In this document: positions 30,331 through 38,618 of the stretch, in pieces
How positions within the stretch are numbered: position 1 is the first letter of the stretch
Layout: the number at the start of each line of letters is the position of its first letter
DNA from: Tabrizicola_A sp964393035
GTDB taxonomy: Bacteria; Pseudomonadota; Alphaproteobacteria; Rhodobacterales; Rhodobacteraceae
Length of the DNA stretch: 64,000 bases
Direction of reading: 5' to 3'
Assembly (NCBI GenBank): GCA_964393035.1
Contig: CAYMRX010000001.1
Location: 601,966-665,965, forward strand
Position numbers and translations under genes: made by a program
Notes under the pieces: generated by a model
Told to the model about the DNA's origin: nothing
What the model saw: only the letters and a program-made list of their open reading frames with translations
The model's database searches: none

Positions 30331-31944
30331 TCAGGCCTCGGCCTCCTCGTCAGCGTCGTCGCCGTCTTCTTCGGCCGTTTCCATCGCGGTCGGATCAACC
30401 CAGCCCAGCATGACGCGCGCGGTCATGACCATGGTCTGCGCCTCCTCAAGGCTGACGTCGAACTTTTCAAGCACACCTTCGTCCTTCTTGCGCTGGCCAT
30501 TCTCGGTGGTCCAGCCGCCCGCCAACTCCCAGTCGGCGCAGGTTGCAAAGTCTTCCAGCGTCTTGATGCCGTCCTTGGCCAGTGCTTCGAGCATCTGGGG
30601 CGTCAGGCCTTCAAAGTTGATCAGGCTCTCTTCAACGCCCATGGCACGGGCAGCGGCCAGCGCCTTCTTGGCCTGCTCCTCCAGATAGTCGCGGGCGCGG
30701 GCCTGCAACTCAGCGGCCGTGCCTTCGTCGAAGCCGTCGATCGACAGGAGTTCGTCTTCCTCGACGTAGGCCACTTCTTCCAGATTGGTGAAGCCTTCGG
30801 AAACCAGAAGCTGCGCCATCATCTCGTCCACATCCAGCGTGTCCATGAACAGCTTGGTGCGTTCGGCAAACTCGGCCTGACGGCGGATCGATTCATCGGA
30901 TTCGGTCACGATATCAATATCAAGGCCGGTCAACTGGCTGGCCAGACGCACGTTCTGACCGCGACGGCCGATGGCCAGCGACAGTTGTTCATCCGGGACC
31001 ACGACTTCGATCTTGCCGGCTTCCTCGTCGATCACGACCTTCGACACTTCGGCCGGTTGCAGCGCGTTCACAAGGAAGGTCGCCTGATCGCCATTCCACG
31101 GAATGATGTCGATCTTTTCGCCCTGCAATTCGTTCACAACGGCCTGCACGCGGCTGCCGCGCATACCAACGCAGGCACCAACCGGGTCGATCGAGTTGTC
31201 ATAGGAAATCACGGCAATCTTGGCGCGCGACCCCGGATCACGGGCCACGGCCTTGATCTCGATGATGCCGTCATAGATTTCCGGCACTTCCATCTTGAAC
31301 AGCTCGGCCATGAACTGCGGGTCGGTGCGCGACAGGAAAACCTGCGGCCCGCGCGGTTCGCGGCGCACATCCTTGATATAGCAGCGGATGCGGTCGCCGG
31401 GGCGATAGGCTTCGCGGCCGATCTTTTCGTTGCGGCGCAGGATGGCTTCGCCACGGCCGATGTCGACGATGACGTTGCCGTATTCCTCGCGCTTGACCTG
31501 ACCGTTGATGATCGAGCCTTTGCGATCCTTGAATTCTTCGTACTGGCGGTCACGCTCGGCTTCGCGGACCTTTTGCAGGATCACCTGCTTGGCCGATTGC
31601 GCGGCGATGCGGCCCAGATCAACCGGCGGCACTTCGTCAATCACCTCGTCACCGATCTGCGGGTCGGCGAGGTAGGACTTGGCTTGCTTGACGGTCAATT
31701 GTGCGTGGTGGTTTTCCACCAGATCGTCTTCGACCACGGTGCGGATGCGGGCAAAGGTGGCGCGGCCGGTCTTGCGGTCGATCTTCACCCGGATGTCCAT
31801 GTCGGCGCCATAGCGCGACTTGGCGGCCCGGGCGAGGCTGTCTTCCATCGCCTGGATCACCAGATCCGGGTCGATCATCTTCTCGCGCGCCACCGCCTCG
31901 GCGGTTTGCAGAAGTTCAAGCTGGTTGGCTGACGTAATCGCCAT
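30331..31944 (-). CDS. nusA: Transcription termination/antitermination factor NusA
   Basis: NusA (537 residues) binds RNA polymerase and nascent RNA to modulate pausing, termination and antitermination. The N-terminal polymerase-binding domain is followed by S1 (VEENHHAQ-type region, YGNVIVDIGRGEAILRRNE) and two KH domains (DNSIDPVGACVGMRGSRVQA, GRRGQNVRLASQLTGLDIDI). Two C-terminal helix-hairpin-helix repeats come next (about 360-500), then an acidic tail EEDGDDADEEAEA. GGGAGAAG precedes the ATG. NusA is known to feed back on its own operon in E. coli, which is relevant to the leader terminator upstream of rimP here. Confidence 0.97.
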   Translation of the reverse strand: MAITSANQLELLQTAEAVAREKMIDPDLVIQAMEDSLARAAKSRYGADMDIRVKIDRKTGRATFARIRTVVEDDLVENHHAQLTVKQAKSYLADPQIGDEVIDEVPPVDLGRIAAQSAKQVILQKVREAERDRQYEEFKDRKGSIINGQVKREEYGNVIVDIGRGEAILRRNEKIGREAYRPGDRIRCYIKDVRREPRGPQVFLSRTDPQFMAELFKMEVPEIYDGIIEIKAVARDPGSRAKIAVISYDNSIDPVGACVGMRGSRVQAVVNELQGEKIDIIPWNGDQATFLVNALQPAEVSKVVIDEEAGKIEVVVPDEQLSLAIGRRGQNVRLASQLTGLDIDIVTESDESIRRQAEFAERTKLFMDTLDVDEMMAQLLVSEGFTNLEEVAYVEEDELLSIDGFDEGTAAELQARARDYLEEQAKKALAAARAMGVEESLINFEGLTPQMLEALAKDGIKTLEDFATCADWELAGGWTTENGQRKKDEGVLEKFDVSLEEAQTMVMTARVMLGWVDPTAMETAEEDGDDADEEAEA

Positions 31945-31959
31945 GGGTCTTCTCCCGGC

Positions 31960-31986
31960 CTAGTGTTTGGTATTCTAGTGTTTGGT
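31960..31986. repeat. 15-bp tandem duplication spanning the rimP stop codon
   Basis: The 12-mer CTAGTGTTTGGT occurs at 31960-31971 and again at 31975-31986, a period of 15 bases. On the coding (minus) strand each copy reads ACC AAA CAC TAG. The first copy ends rimP; the second repeats the codons and stop just downstream in the same frame. Confidence 0.9.
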
Positions 31987-32580
31987 GTCTTCGGGGGTGT
32001 CGTCCTCGTCATCCCCGGCGTCTTCAATCTCGTCGAACTGCGATTCGTCGATCACGCCGCTGGCCTTTTTCTGGCGCAGCATTTCGGTGATCAGCTCATC
32101 GGTGAGAATCAGTTTGGCATCCGAAAGCCAGTCGAACTGCAACCCGATGATGACTGTCTCTTTGCCTTCGTCCAGCGCAATCAGAACTTCCTCGCCCTCG
32201 ACCCCCGCAAGGGTGCCCTTGAACCGGCGGCGCCCGTCGATCAACTCGGTCGTCTCGATCCGGGCTTCCCAGCCTTTCCACATCTCGAAGTCTTTCAGAC
32301 GGGTCAGCGGCCGGTCGATGCCGGGGGAGGAAACCTCCAGCACATAGTTTTCCTCAATCGGGTCTTCGACATCCAGCACCGCAGAAACCGCGGTGGAGAT
32401 GTCGCCGCAATGGTCCACCTCGATCCCGCCTTCAGGCTTGTCGGCCATGATCTGCAAGGTGCGCGTCGCCCCGCCCATCAGACGGATGCGCACCAGCTCG
32501 AACCCCAGACCCTCGATCACGGGTTGGATGATATCGGCCAGACGGCGGTCCATGGCGGTTTTGGCGATCAGATCGGACAT
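31975..32580 (-). CDS. rimP: Ribosome maturation factor RimP
   Basis: RimP (201 residues) assists 30S subunit assembly, particularly around 16S rRNA head proteins. Motifs are IIQPVIEGLGFELVRIRLMG, VDHCGDISTAVSAVLDVEDP, YVLEVSSPGIDRPLT and TVIIGLQFDWLSDAKLILTD. The acidic tail DAGDDEDDTPEDTKH is longer than in E. coli. The ATG at 32580 (MSDLIAKTAMDRR) is chosen; upstream codons fall in the terminator-like leader. It is first in the rimP-nusA-ylxR-infB operon, and its stop codon lies inside a tandem duplication. Confidence 0.94.
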   Translation of the reverse strand: MSDLIAKTAMDRRLADIIQPVIEGLGFELVRIRLMGGATRTLQIMADKPEGGIEVDHCGDISTAVSAVLDVEDPIEENYVLEVSSPGIDRPLTRLKDFEMWKGWEARIETTELIDGRRRFKGTLAGVEGEEVLIALDEGKETVIIGLQFDWLSDAKLILTDELITEMLRQKKASGVIDESQFDEIEDAGDDEDDTPEDTKH

Positions 32581-32596
32581 GCGTATCCCAAGAAAC

Positions 32597-32619
32597 AAAA
32601 AACGGGCCCGAGAGGCCCG
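32597..32619 (-). terminator. Intrinsic terminator in the leader of the rimP-nusA-infB operon
   Basis: On the minus strand CGGGCC/GGCCCG (32619-32614/32608-32603) with a 5-base loop is followed by six Ts (32602-32597). It sits between the putative promoter (32670-32701) and the rimP ATG at 32580, so it could attenuate the operon. A second structure can form upstream from CCTC...AGGT/ACCT...GAGG between about 32668 and 32636, a candidate anti-terminator partner. Confidence 0.75.
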
Positions 32620-32669
32620 CCGTGACTTTCGGTAGCCTCAGGTGTGGACCCCGAAACCTCTGTTGAGGG

Positions 32670-32701
32670 CGGATATAGGCCCTTCCCCCCATCATTGCAA
32701 G
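32670..32701 (-). promoter_or_regulatory. Promoter of the rimP-nusA-infB operon (RpoH-like and sigma-70-like)
   Basis: On the minus strand CTTG (32701-32698), an 18-base spacer, then CCTATATCCG (32679-32670) match the heat-shock consensus CTTG-N17/18-CYTATNTNNG. The overlapping TTGCAA-N17-TATATC reading is an acceptable housekeeping promoter. The geometry equals that of the dnaK promoter at 14478. Transcription would begin near 32663, giving a leader of about 83 bases that contains the terminator. Confidence 0.65.
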
Positions 32702-32932
32702 CCTAGAAGCGTTCAGCGCGCCACAACCGTGAATGCCGCGCCCCAAATGCAGCCAATCATTCGGAACGGATGGGGCAGATCGCCACCACCATACCCGCCC
32801 GGCACAAATGAACATGTCCAAACCAGTTGCCTTTTGTCGGCCACTGGTGGCCAAATGGGGGCGGGGATGCAGAATCGCCCGCAGGGGTGATCCGTCAGGG
32901 TATGGGGTGCCGTCGTGGGAACCGGCGATGAA
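32702..32932. other. Intergenic DNA without a recognised gene
   Basis: Between the rimP promoter and the gene at 32933 I find no tRNA, known small RNA or convincing reading frame. A minus-strand frame ending at 32711 gives a glycine- and aromatic-rich peptide (GGDLPHPFRMIGCIWGAAF) but has no credible start or ribosome site. GC content is similar to the neighbours. Confidence 0.5.
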
Positions 32933-33244
32933 ATGGCAGAGTTTGCCATCAATTTCCTTTTGACGGACCGCGGCCCGCCGCGGCGGCTGTCTTGGGAATT
33001 GGCGACACGCTGGCCCACGCGACCGGCACTTGAATATGTGCTTGTGCTGTCCTTGGCGGCCAATGGGATCGAAGATACCCTCGCCGGTGATGAGGCGGGC
33101 CAGCGCGCGCAGGAGGCTTGGCGCATGGCGGCGCTTTTGGGGGTCGATCTGTTCGACGCCCAGTCGCTTGGCCTGCCGTACCACAGCGGGGCCGACCTGA
33201 TCGCCTATTGGCGGGCGCAGGATCCCGGTTTCACAATGAGCTAG
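32933..33244 (+). CDS. Uncharacterised protein of 103 residues
   Basis: An ATG at 32933 opens a 103-codon frame with soluble, mixed composition (LSWELATRWPTRPALEYVLV, AGDEAGQRAQEAWRMAALLG, GADLIAYWRAQDPGF). It has no signal peptide, membrane segment or known motif. Codon usage is like the neighbouring genes (GC-rich third positions), which supports it being real. A ribosome site is weak (GGGAACCGG upstream). It precedes the ThDP enzyme by 131 bp and may or may not share its transcript. Function unknown. Confidence 0.6.
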   Translation: MAEFAINFLLTDRGPPRRLSWELATRWPTRPALEYVLVLSLAANGIEDTLAGDEAGQRAQEAWRMAALLGVDLFDAQSLGLPYHSGADLIAYWRAQDPGFTMS

Positions 33245-33375
33245 GCACCGCTTCCGCCCAGCGCGAGGGGCGGGCCGGCTTGCACAAGGCTTTTCGCTGG
33301 GGGTTGGCCCGATCATGGCTTGTGGCGAACCGCGGGCCGCGCCACTCTGACCGGGCAGATCAGCCGGAGGCCAGA

Positions 33376-34920
33376 ATGAACGGCGCACAGTCCCTTGTGA
33401 AAACGCTTTTGTCATCGGGCGTCGATGTGTGCTTCGCCAATCCCGGCACATCCGAGATGCATTTTGTGGCCGCGCTGGATGACCACCCGGAGATGCGTTG
33501 CATCCTGTGCCTGTTTGAAGGCGGCACCTCGGGCGCAGCGGATGGCTATTATCGGATGTCGCGCAAGGTTGCCGCGACGCTCCTGCACCTGGCGCCCGGT
33601 TTCGGCAATGCCTTTGCCAACCTGCACAACGCCCGCAAGGCGCAGTCGGGTGTGGTCAATGTGATGGGTGAACACGCCACCTATCACCTGCGCCATGAAA
33701 GCCCGCTCAAAGGGGATACGGCGGGAATTTCACAGGTGATTTCGCATTGGACCCGCACCAGCGCCGATGCCGCCGATGTCGCCGCGGATGGGGCGGCGGC
33801 GGTGCAGGCCGCCCGCAGCCTGAATGGCCAGATCGCGACGCTGATCCTGCCCGCAAATACGGCCTGGGAGAAAGGCACGGCCCCGGCGACGGCACTGGCC
33901 GCCCCTGCCCTGCGGCTGCCTTCGCAGCCACAGATCGCCGCCGCCGCGCGCGCTCTGCGCCAGCCCGGCGCGGCGCTGATGATCGACGGCGAGGCACTGT
34001 TCACCGAGGCCGCATCGCTTGCCGCCCGCCTCTGCGCGGCCACCGGGGCGCGGCTGATGGCCCCCTTCTTTGCGGCCCGCGCGCGGCGCGGGGCCGGATC
34101 GGTGAAGATGGCCCGACTGGCCTATGAGGTGGATCTGAACATCGGGATTCTGGCCGATGTGAAAACATTGGTCCTTTGCGGTGCCCAGCGCCCGACGGCC
34201 TTCTTTGCCTATCCCGGCAAGCCGGGCCTGCCCGAGCCCCCCGGCACCTGCGTTTTCGACCTTGCCGACATCACCATGGACATTCCCGGCACCCTTGCCG
34301 CCATGGCGCGTGAAATCGGCCCGCTGCCCGATCTGCCCGCCGATGCGCGACAGCCCCTGGCCCTGCCATCCCTGCCGACAGGCCCCCTGACGCTGGAAAA
34401 GGTCGGCGCGGCGATTGCCCATCTGATGCCTGAAGATAGCGTGGTGGTGAATGAGGCCATCACCTCTGGCGCGCCGGTCGCCGGACAGATGCAAACTGCG
34501 CGCGGGCATGACTGGCTGGTGACAATGGGCGGGTCCATCGGCGCGGGGCTTCCCACCGCCGTTGGGGCCGCCGTGGCCTGCCCGGACCGCAAGGTGCTGT
34601 GCCTGTCGGGCGATGGCTCGGCCATGTATACGCTGCAATCGCTGTGGACCATGGCGCGCGAAGGGCTGGATGTCTGCACCGTCATCTTCGCCAACGACAC
34701 GTACCGCATCCTGCATGGCGAGTTGGAAAACGTCGGCGCCAAACCCGGCCGCAACGTGGCGCGGATGTTCGACATGGTAGACCCGACGCTGGATTGGGTC
34801 GCGCTGGCCAAGGGCCACGGCGTTCAGGCCCAGAGGGTTGAAACCGCCGACGCCTTCAACACCGCCTTTGCCGAAGCCATGGCGGCAAAAGGCCCGCGCC
34901 TGATCGTGGTGCCTTGCTAG
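33376..34920 (+). CDS. Thiamine diphosphate enzyme, acetolactate synthase large-subunit-like
   Basis: This 514-residue protein belongs to the ThDP-dependent decarboxylase/synthase superfamily. The N-terminal PYR domain holds the cofactor-activating glutamate in LFEGGTSGAADGYYRM. The C-terminal PP domain has the ThDP/Mg motif from GDGSAMYTLQSLW to the FANDTYRIL segment. It is shorter than typical IlvB (about 570), and no regulatory subunit (ilvH) is nearby, so it is probably a catabolic or decarboxylase-like member (related to benzoylformate decarboxylase) rather than the biosynthetic enzyme. GGAGG lies 5 bases before the ATG at 33376. Its stop is 4 bases from that of convergent folC. Substrate unknown. 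Confidence 0.82.
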   Translation: MNGAQSLVKTLLSSGVDVCFANPGTSEMHFVAALDDHPEMRCILCLFEGGTSGAADGYYRMSRKVAATLLHLAPGFGNAFANLHNARKAQSGVVNVMGEHATYHLRHESPLKGDTAGISQVISHWTRTSADAADVAADGAAAVQAARSLNGQIATLILPANTAWEKGTAPATALAAPALRLPSQPQIAAAARALRQPGAALMIDGEALFTEAASLAARLCAATGARLMAPFFAARARRGAGSVKMARLAYEVDLNIGILADVKTLVLCGAQRPTAFFAYPGKPGLPEPPGTCVFDLADITMDIPGTLAAMAREIGPLPDLPADARQPLALPSLPTGPLTLEKVGAAIAHLMPEDSVVVNEAITSGAPVAGQMQTARGHDWLVTMGGSIGAGLPTAVGAAVACPDRKVLCLSGDGSAMYTLQSLWTMAREGLDVCTVIFANDTYRILHGELENVGAKPGRNVARMFDMVDPTLDWVALAKGHGVQAQRVETADAFNTAFAEAMAAKGPRLIVVPC

Positions 34921-34924
34921 GGTC

Positions 34925-36193
34925 TTAGCCGTTTTCGCGCAGAATACTGCCCGCCAGATAGAGCGAACCGCAGATCAACACCCGCGCCTCGGGGCTTTTC
35001 GCGGCAATCTCGGCCAAGGCGTCGGCCACCGACGGGGCTGTCACGGCTGCAATGCCTGCTGACAGCGCCGCATCACGGGTTTCCTCAGCCGGAAGCGTGT
35101 TCTTTTCGCCGGGGATCGACACCGCATGCAACCGCGTCACATGGGGCGCCAAGGGGCGCATATAGCCCGTGACATCCTTGGTGTTCAGCATCCCGCAGAT
35201 CAGATGCGTTTCGCGCGCAGGCATCCGCGCCAAGGTGGAGGCCACCGCCTCGCCGCCCGCCGGGTTATGCCCGCCGTCCAGCCACAGCTCGACCTTCGGT
35301 GCGCTTTCCACCAGCGGCCCCTGACGCAAACGCTGCATCCGGGCAGGCCAGTAGGCCCGCGTCACCGCCGCCTCGCAGGCCGCCTCGTCACGGCCCAGCG
35401 CGCGCAGGGCGGCAATTGCAGCGCCTGCATTTTGCACCTGAAACGGGCCGGGCAGGTTCGGCAAGGGCAGGTCGAGAAGGCCGTTCTCATCCTGAAACAC
35501 CAGCCGCCCGCGTTCCTCGCTGACATACCACTGCTGCCCAAAGGCAATCACCGGTGCGCCCAAACGCGCGGCCTTCGCCTCGATCACCTCCAGCCCCGCC
35601 TCGTCCTGCGGGCCAACGATCACCGGCACACCACGCTTGATGATCCCGGCCTTTTCGCCGGCAATCTCGGGCAGGGTTTCGCCCAGATATTGCTGATGGT
35701 CGATCGACACCGGGGTGATGATGGTCAGCGCGGGCTTGTCCACCACATTGGTCGCATCGAGACGCCCGCCAAGACCCACTTCAAGCAGCGTGAAATCGGC
35801 AGGCGTGCGGGCAAAGGCCAAGAACGCCGCGCAGGTGGTGATTTCGAAAAACGTGATCTCATCCGGGCCATTGGCGGCCACACATTCATCCAAAAGCGCG
35901 GTCAAGGCAGGTTCCGAAATCAACTCCCCCGCCAACCGGATCCGCTCATGAAACCGCGCCAGATGCGGCGAGGTATAGGCATGCACCTTTGCGCCCCCCG
36001 CCTCCAGCCCCGCCCTGATCATCGCCTGCGTGCTGCCTTTGCCATTCGTGCCCGCGATGTGGATCACCGGCGGCAAGGACCGCTCGGGGTGACCCAGTTT
36101 GGCCAAAAGCCGATGCACCCGGTCCATCGTCAGGTCGATGACCTTCGGATGCAGCGTCATCATCCGCTCAAGAATCAGATCAGACCCGCTCAC
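34925..36193 (-). CDS. folC: Bifunctional dihydrofolate/folylpolyglutamate synthase
   Basis: FolC (422 residues) joins glutamate to dihydropteroate and then extends the polyglutamate tail of folates. It is a Mur-ligase-like ATPase with IHIAGTNGKGSTQAMI (P-loop), YTSPHLARFHERIRL, EVGLGGRLDATNVV, ITPVSIDHQQYLG and the C-terminal WLDGGHNPAG. The ATG at 36193 overlaps the accD stop by 4 bases, the accD-folC pairing seen in many proteobacteria. Confidence 0.95.
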   Translation of the reverse strand: MSGSDLILERMMTLHPKVIDLTMDRVHRLLAKLGHPERSLPPVIHIAGTNGKGSTQAMIRAGLEAGGAKVHAYTSPHLARFHERIRLAGELISEPALTALLDECVAANGPDEITFFEITTCAAFLAFARTPADFTLLEVGLGGRLDATNVVDKPALTIITPVSIDHQQYLGETLPEIAGEKAGIIKRGVPVIVGPQDEAGLEVIEAKAARLGAPVIAFGQQWYVSEERGRLVFQDENGLLDLPLPNLPGPFQVQNAGAAIAALRALGRDEAACEAAVTRAYWPARMQRLRQGPLVESAPKVELWLDGGHNPAGGEAVASTLARMPARETHLICGMLNTKDVTGYMRPLAPHVTRLHAVSIPGEKNTLPAEETRDAALSAGIAAVTAPSVADALAEIAAKSPEARVLICGSLYLAGSILRENG

Positions 36194-37101
36194 TTCGCGT
36201 CAGCCGCCACGGCCAGATCACCCGGAGGCGGCAAATCGCCCTTCACCGCCGGAGAAAGCCCCATCAGCATGCGCAAGATGGTCACCAACTCCTCGCGCAG
36301 TGCTTTGCGATGCGTCACCCGGTCCAACATGCCATGGTCCAAGAGATATTCCGCCCGCTGGAAGCCCTCGGGCAGCTTTTCACGTATGGTCTGCTCGATC
36401 ACGCGGGCCCCGGCAAAGCCGATCAGCGCGTTCGGCTCGGCAATCTGCACATCGCCCAGCATGGCATAGCTCGCGGTCACCCCGCCCGTGGTCGGATGGG
36501 TCAGAACGACAACGTAAGGCAACCCCGCTTCTTTCAGCATCTGCACCGCCACGGTCGTGCGCGGCATCTGCATCAGCGACAGGATCCCCTCCTGCATCCG
36601 CGCGCCACCAGCCGCCGAAAACAGCACGAAAGGCCGCTTCAACTTTACCGCGCGCTCCGCCCCGGCCAAGATGGCATTGCCGACATAAAGCCCCATGGAA
36701 CCGGCCATGAAGCTGAAATCCTGCGCCGCCGCCACGATGGGCGTGCGACCGATCTCGCCCTCGGCCACCAGCATCGCCTCACGCTCGCCGCTGGCCTTTT
36801 GCGCGGCTTTCAGCCGGTCGGGGTATTTCTTCTGATCGCGGAAATGCAAAGGGTCCGCCGGGGGTTCCGGCACCTTCACCTCGGTGAAAATGCCCCCATC
36901 GAACAGGCTGGTGAAGCGATCACGCGGGCTGATCGCCATGTGGTGTTCGCAGGAAGAACAGACGTTCAGATTGCCCGCCAACTCGCGGTGAAACAGCATG
37001 GTCCCGCATTCGGGGCACTTGGTCCACAGGTTTTCCGGCACCTCGCGGCGGGAAAACAGCGAGTTGATCTTCGGTCGGACGTAGTTCGAAATCCAGTTCA
37101 T
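36190..37101 (-). CDS. accD: Acetyl-CoA carboxylase carboxyltransferase subunit beta
   Basis: AccD (303 residues) pairs with AccA to carboxylate acetyl-CoA to malonyl-CoA, the first step of fatty acid synthesis. An N-terminal C4 zinc finger is visible (C29, C32, C48, C51 in CPECGTMLFHRE and NVCSSC). The crotonase-like core shows GARMQEGILSLMQM, LTHPTTGGVTASYAM and FAGARVIEQTI. The C-terminal extension is short and Pro/Ala-rich. It is translationally coupled to folC. The 245 bp upstream contain a dispersed intergenic repeat. Confidence 0.96.
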   Translation of the reverse strand: MNWISNYVRPKINSLFSRREVPENLWTKCPECGTMLFHRELAGNLNVCSSCEHHMAISPRDRFTSLFDGGIFTEVKVPEPPADPLHFRDQKKYPDRLKAAQKASGEREAMLVAEGEIGRTPIVAAAQDFSFMAGSMGLYVGNAILAGAERAVKLKRPFVLFSAAGGARMQEGILSLMQMPRTTVAVQMLKEAGLPYVVVLTHPTTGGVTASYAMLGDVQIAEPNALIGFAGARVIEQTIREKLPEGFQRAEYLLDHGMLDRVTHRKALREELVTILRMLMGLSPAVKGDLPPPGDLAVAADAK

Positions 37102-37227
37102 CGCTTCTGCCCTGCGGTCATTTCAGGCCCTCAGATAGCCGGAGGGGGGGTGAATTGCAACGCCGGGGGCAGGTCTTGGGCAAGGACACGCCCCCCGCAT
37201 CGCCAGAGTATCACCGAAGACAGGGGG

Positions 37228-37312
37228 CTGCGCGCCCCCTCTGGCCTGCGGCCATTCACCCCGGCGGAGTATTTCGAAAGGCGCAAGACCTTTCATCTTG
37301 GCAAAAATACCC
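37228..37312. repeat. Rhodobacteraceae-type intergenic repeat, copy 1
   Basis: Between mtaB and accD, a GC hairpin-rich segment (GGGGGCTGCGCGCCCCC, near 37224-37240) leads into CCCCGGCGGAGTATTT (37259-37274) and TTTCATCTTGGCAAAAATAC (37291-37310). The same words TTTCATCTTGG and AAATACC recur in copy 2 at 48573-48658. The segment sits at the 3' end of mtaB and could act as its terminator. Confidence 0.7.
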
Positions 37313-37346
37313 AAAGCGGGATGCTTGCAGCCCGCAATGCCGGAGG

Positions 37347-38618
37347 CTAGCCGGCCAGCAACCGATCCTGCGATTTGCCGATGATGCTTGCGGTCACGAT
37401 CGCGCCTTCGGGCTGGTCACTGGCGAAGCTCACCTCGGTAAACTGCTCGGTCCGGCCAAGACGCGGGCCTTCGGTCAGGATGCGATGTGTCGCACCCTGC
37501 TGCGCCGACAAATGTCGAACCAGCGCGGCATCACCTGCGGCGCGCAACCGGGCGGCGCGGGTTTTGATCTCGTCTCCCGGCACACGCGGCATCCGCGCGG
37601 CAGGGGTGCCTTTGCGCGCGGAAAAGGGGAAGACATGCAGAAAGGTCAGGTCGCAATCGGTGACCAGCTTCAGCGAGTTTTCAAACATGTCTTCGGTTTC
37701 TGTCGGAAAACCCGCGATGATGTCGGCGCCAAAGATCATATCGGGGCGCAGACGGCGGGCTTCCTCGCAAAACCGGATCGCATCATCGCGCAGGTGCCGC
37801 CGCTTCATCCGTTTCAGGATCATATCGTCGCCCGCCTGCAAGGAAAGATGCAGGTGCGGCATCAGGCGGGGTTCGGTGGCAATCGCCAGCATCAGGTTTT
37901 CATCCGCCTCGATGCTGTCGATGCTGCTGATCCTGAGCCGCGGCAGGTCCGGCACCAGCCGCAGGATGCGCATGACAAGATCGCCAAGGCGCGGCCCACC
38001 CGGCAGGTCCGCGCCCCATGAGGTCAGATCCACCCCGGTCAGCACCACCTCAAGGAATCCCTTGTCGACAAGGCGCTGGATCTGCTCCACCACGACGCCT
38101 GCGGGCACCGAACGGGAATTGCCGCGTCCGAAAGGAATGATGCAGAAGGTGCAGCGGTGGTCACACCCGTTTTGCACCTGCACATAGGCCCGGTGGCGGC
38201 CAAAACCGTCAATCAGATGGCCAGCGGTTTCCTTGACCGCCATGATGTCATTGACCTGCACCTTTTCGGTGTCGCCAATGAAGTCAGCGGGGCGCAGGCT
38301 GTTCCATGTTTCGGCCTGCATCTTTTCATGGTTGCCGATCACCCGCGTCACCTCGGGCATGGCGGCGAAGGTTTCAGGTTCGGTCTGGGCCGCACAGCCT
38401 GTCACGATCACCGGGGCACCGGGGTTTTCCCGTGCCAAGCGGCGGATTTCCTGTTTGGCCTTGCGCACGGCCTCTGCCGTCACCGCACAGGTGTTCACCA
38501 CCACCGCGCCTTCGACCCCGGCGGCCTCGGCCAGTTCCTTCATCGCCTCAGTCTCATAGGCGTTCAGGCGGCAGCCAAGGGTGGAAAACACCGGCGGGCG
38601 GAAATTCGGCAGGCTCAT
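37347..38618 (-). CDS. mtaB: tRNA-t6A37 methylthiotransferase MtaB
   Basis: MtaB (423 residues) is a radical-SAM enzyme that adds a methylthio group to t6A37 of ANN-decoding tRNAs. The N-terminal UPF0004 domain has STLGCRLNAYETEAM, VVNTCAVT and VTGCAAQTEPE (cluster cysteines). The radical-SAM triad is CDHRCTFCIIPFGRGNSRS. FPTETEDMFENSL and the C-terminal TRAM region follow. It overlaps dapF by 4 bases, giving a dapF-mtaB operon. Confidence 0.94.
   Translation of the reverse strand: MSLPNFRPPVFSTLGCRLNAYETEAMKELAEAAGVEGAVVVNTCAVTAEAVRKAKQEIRRLARENPGAPVIVTGCAAQTEPETFAAMPEVTRVIGNHEKMQAETWNSLRPADFIGDTEKVQVNDIMAVKETAGHLIDGFGRHRAYVQVQNGCDHRCTFCIIPFGRGNSRSVPAGVVVEQIQRLVDKGFLEVVLTGVDLTSWGADLPGGPRLGDLVMRILRLVPDLPRLRISSIDSIEADENLMLAIATEPRLMPHLHLSLQAGDDMILKRMKRRHLRDDAIRFCEEARRLRPDMIFGADIIAGFPTETEDMFENSLKLVTDCDLTFLHVFPFSARKGTPAARMPRVPGDEIKTRAARLRAAGDAALVRHLSAQQGATHRILTEGPRLGRTEQFTEVSFASDQPEGAIVTASIIGKSQDRLLAG

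Noticed and set aside
32711..32820. Short minus-strand peptide frame rich in Gly and aromatics
   Set aside because: No plausible start codon with a ribosome site; overlaps promoter-proximal DNA.
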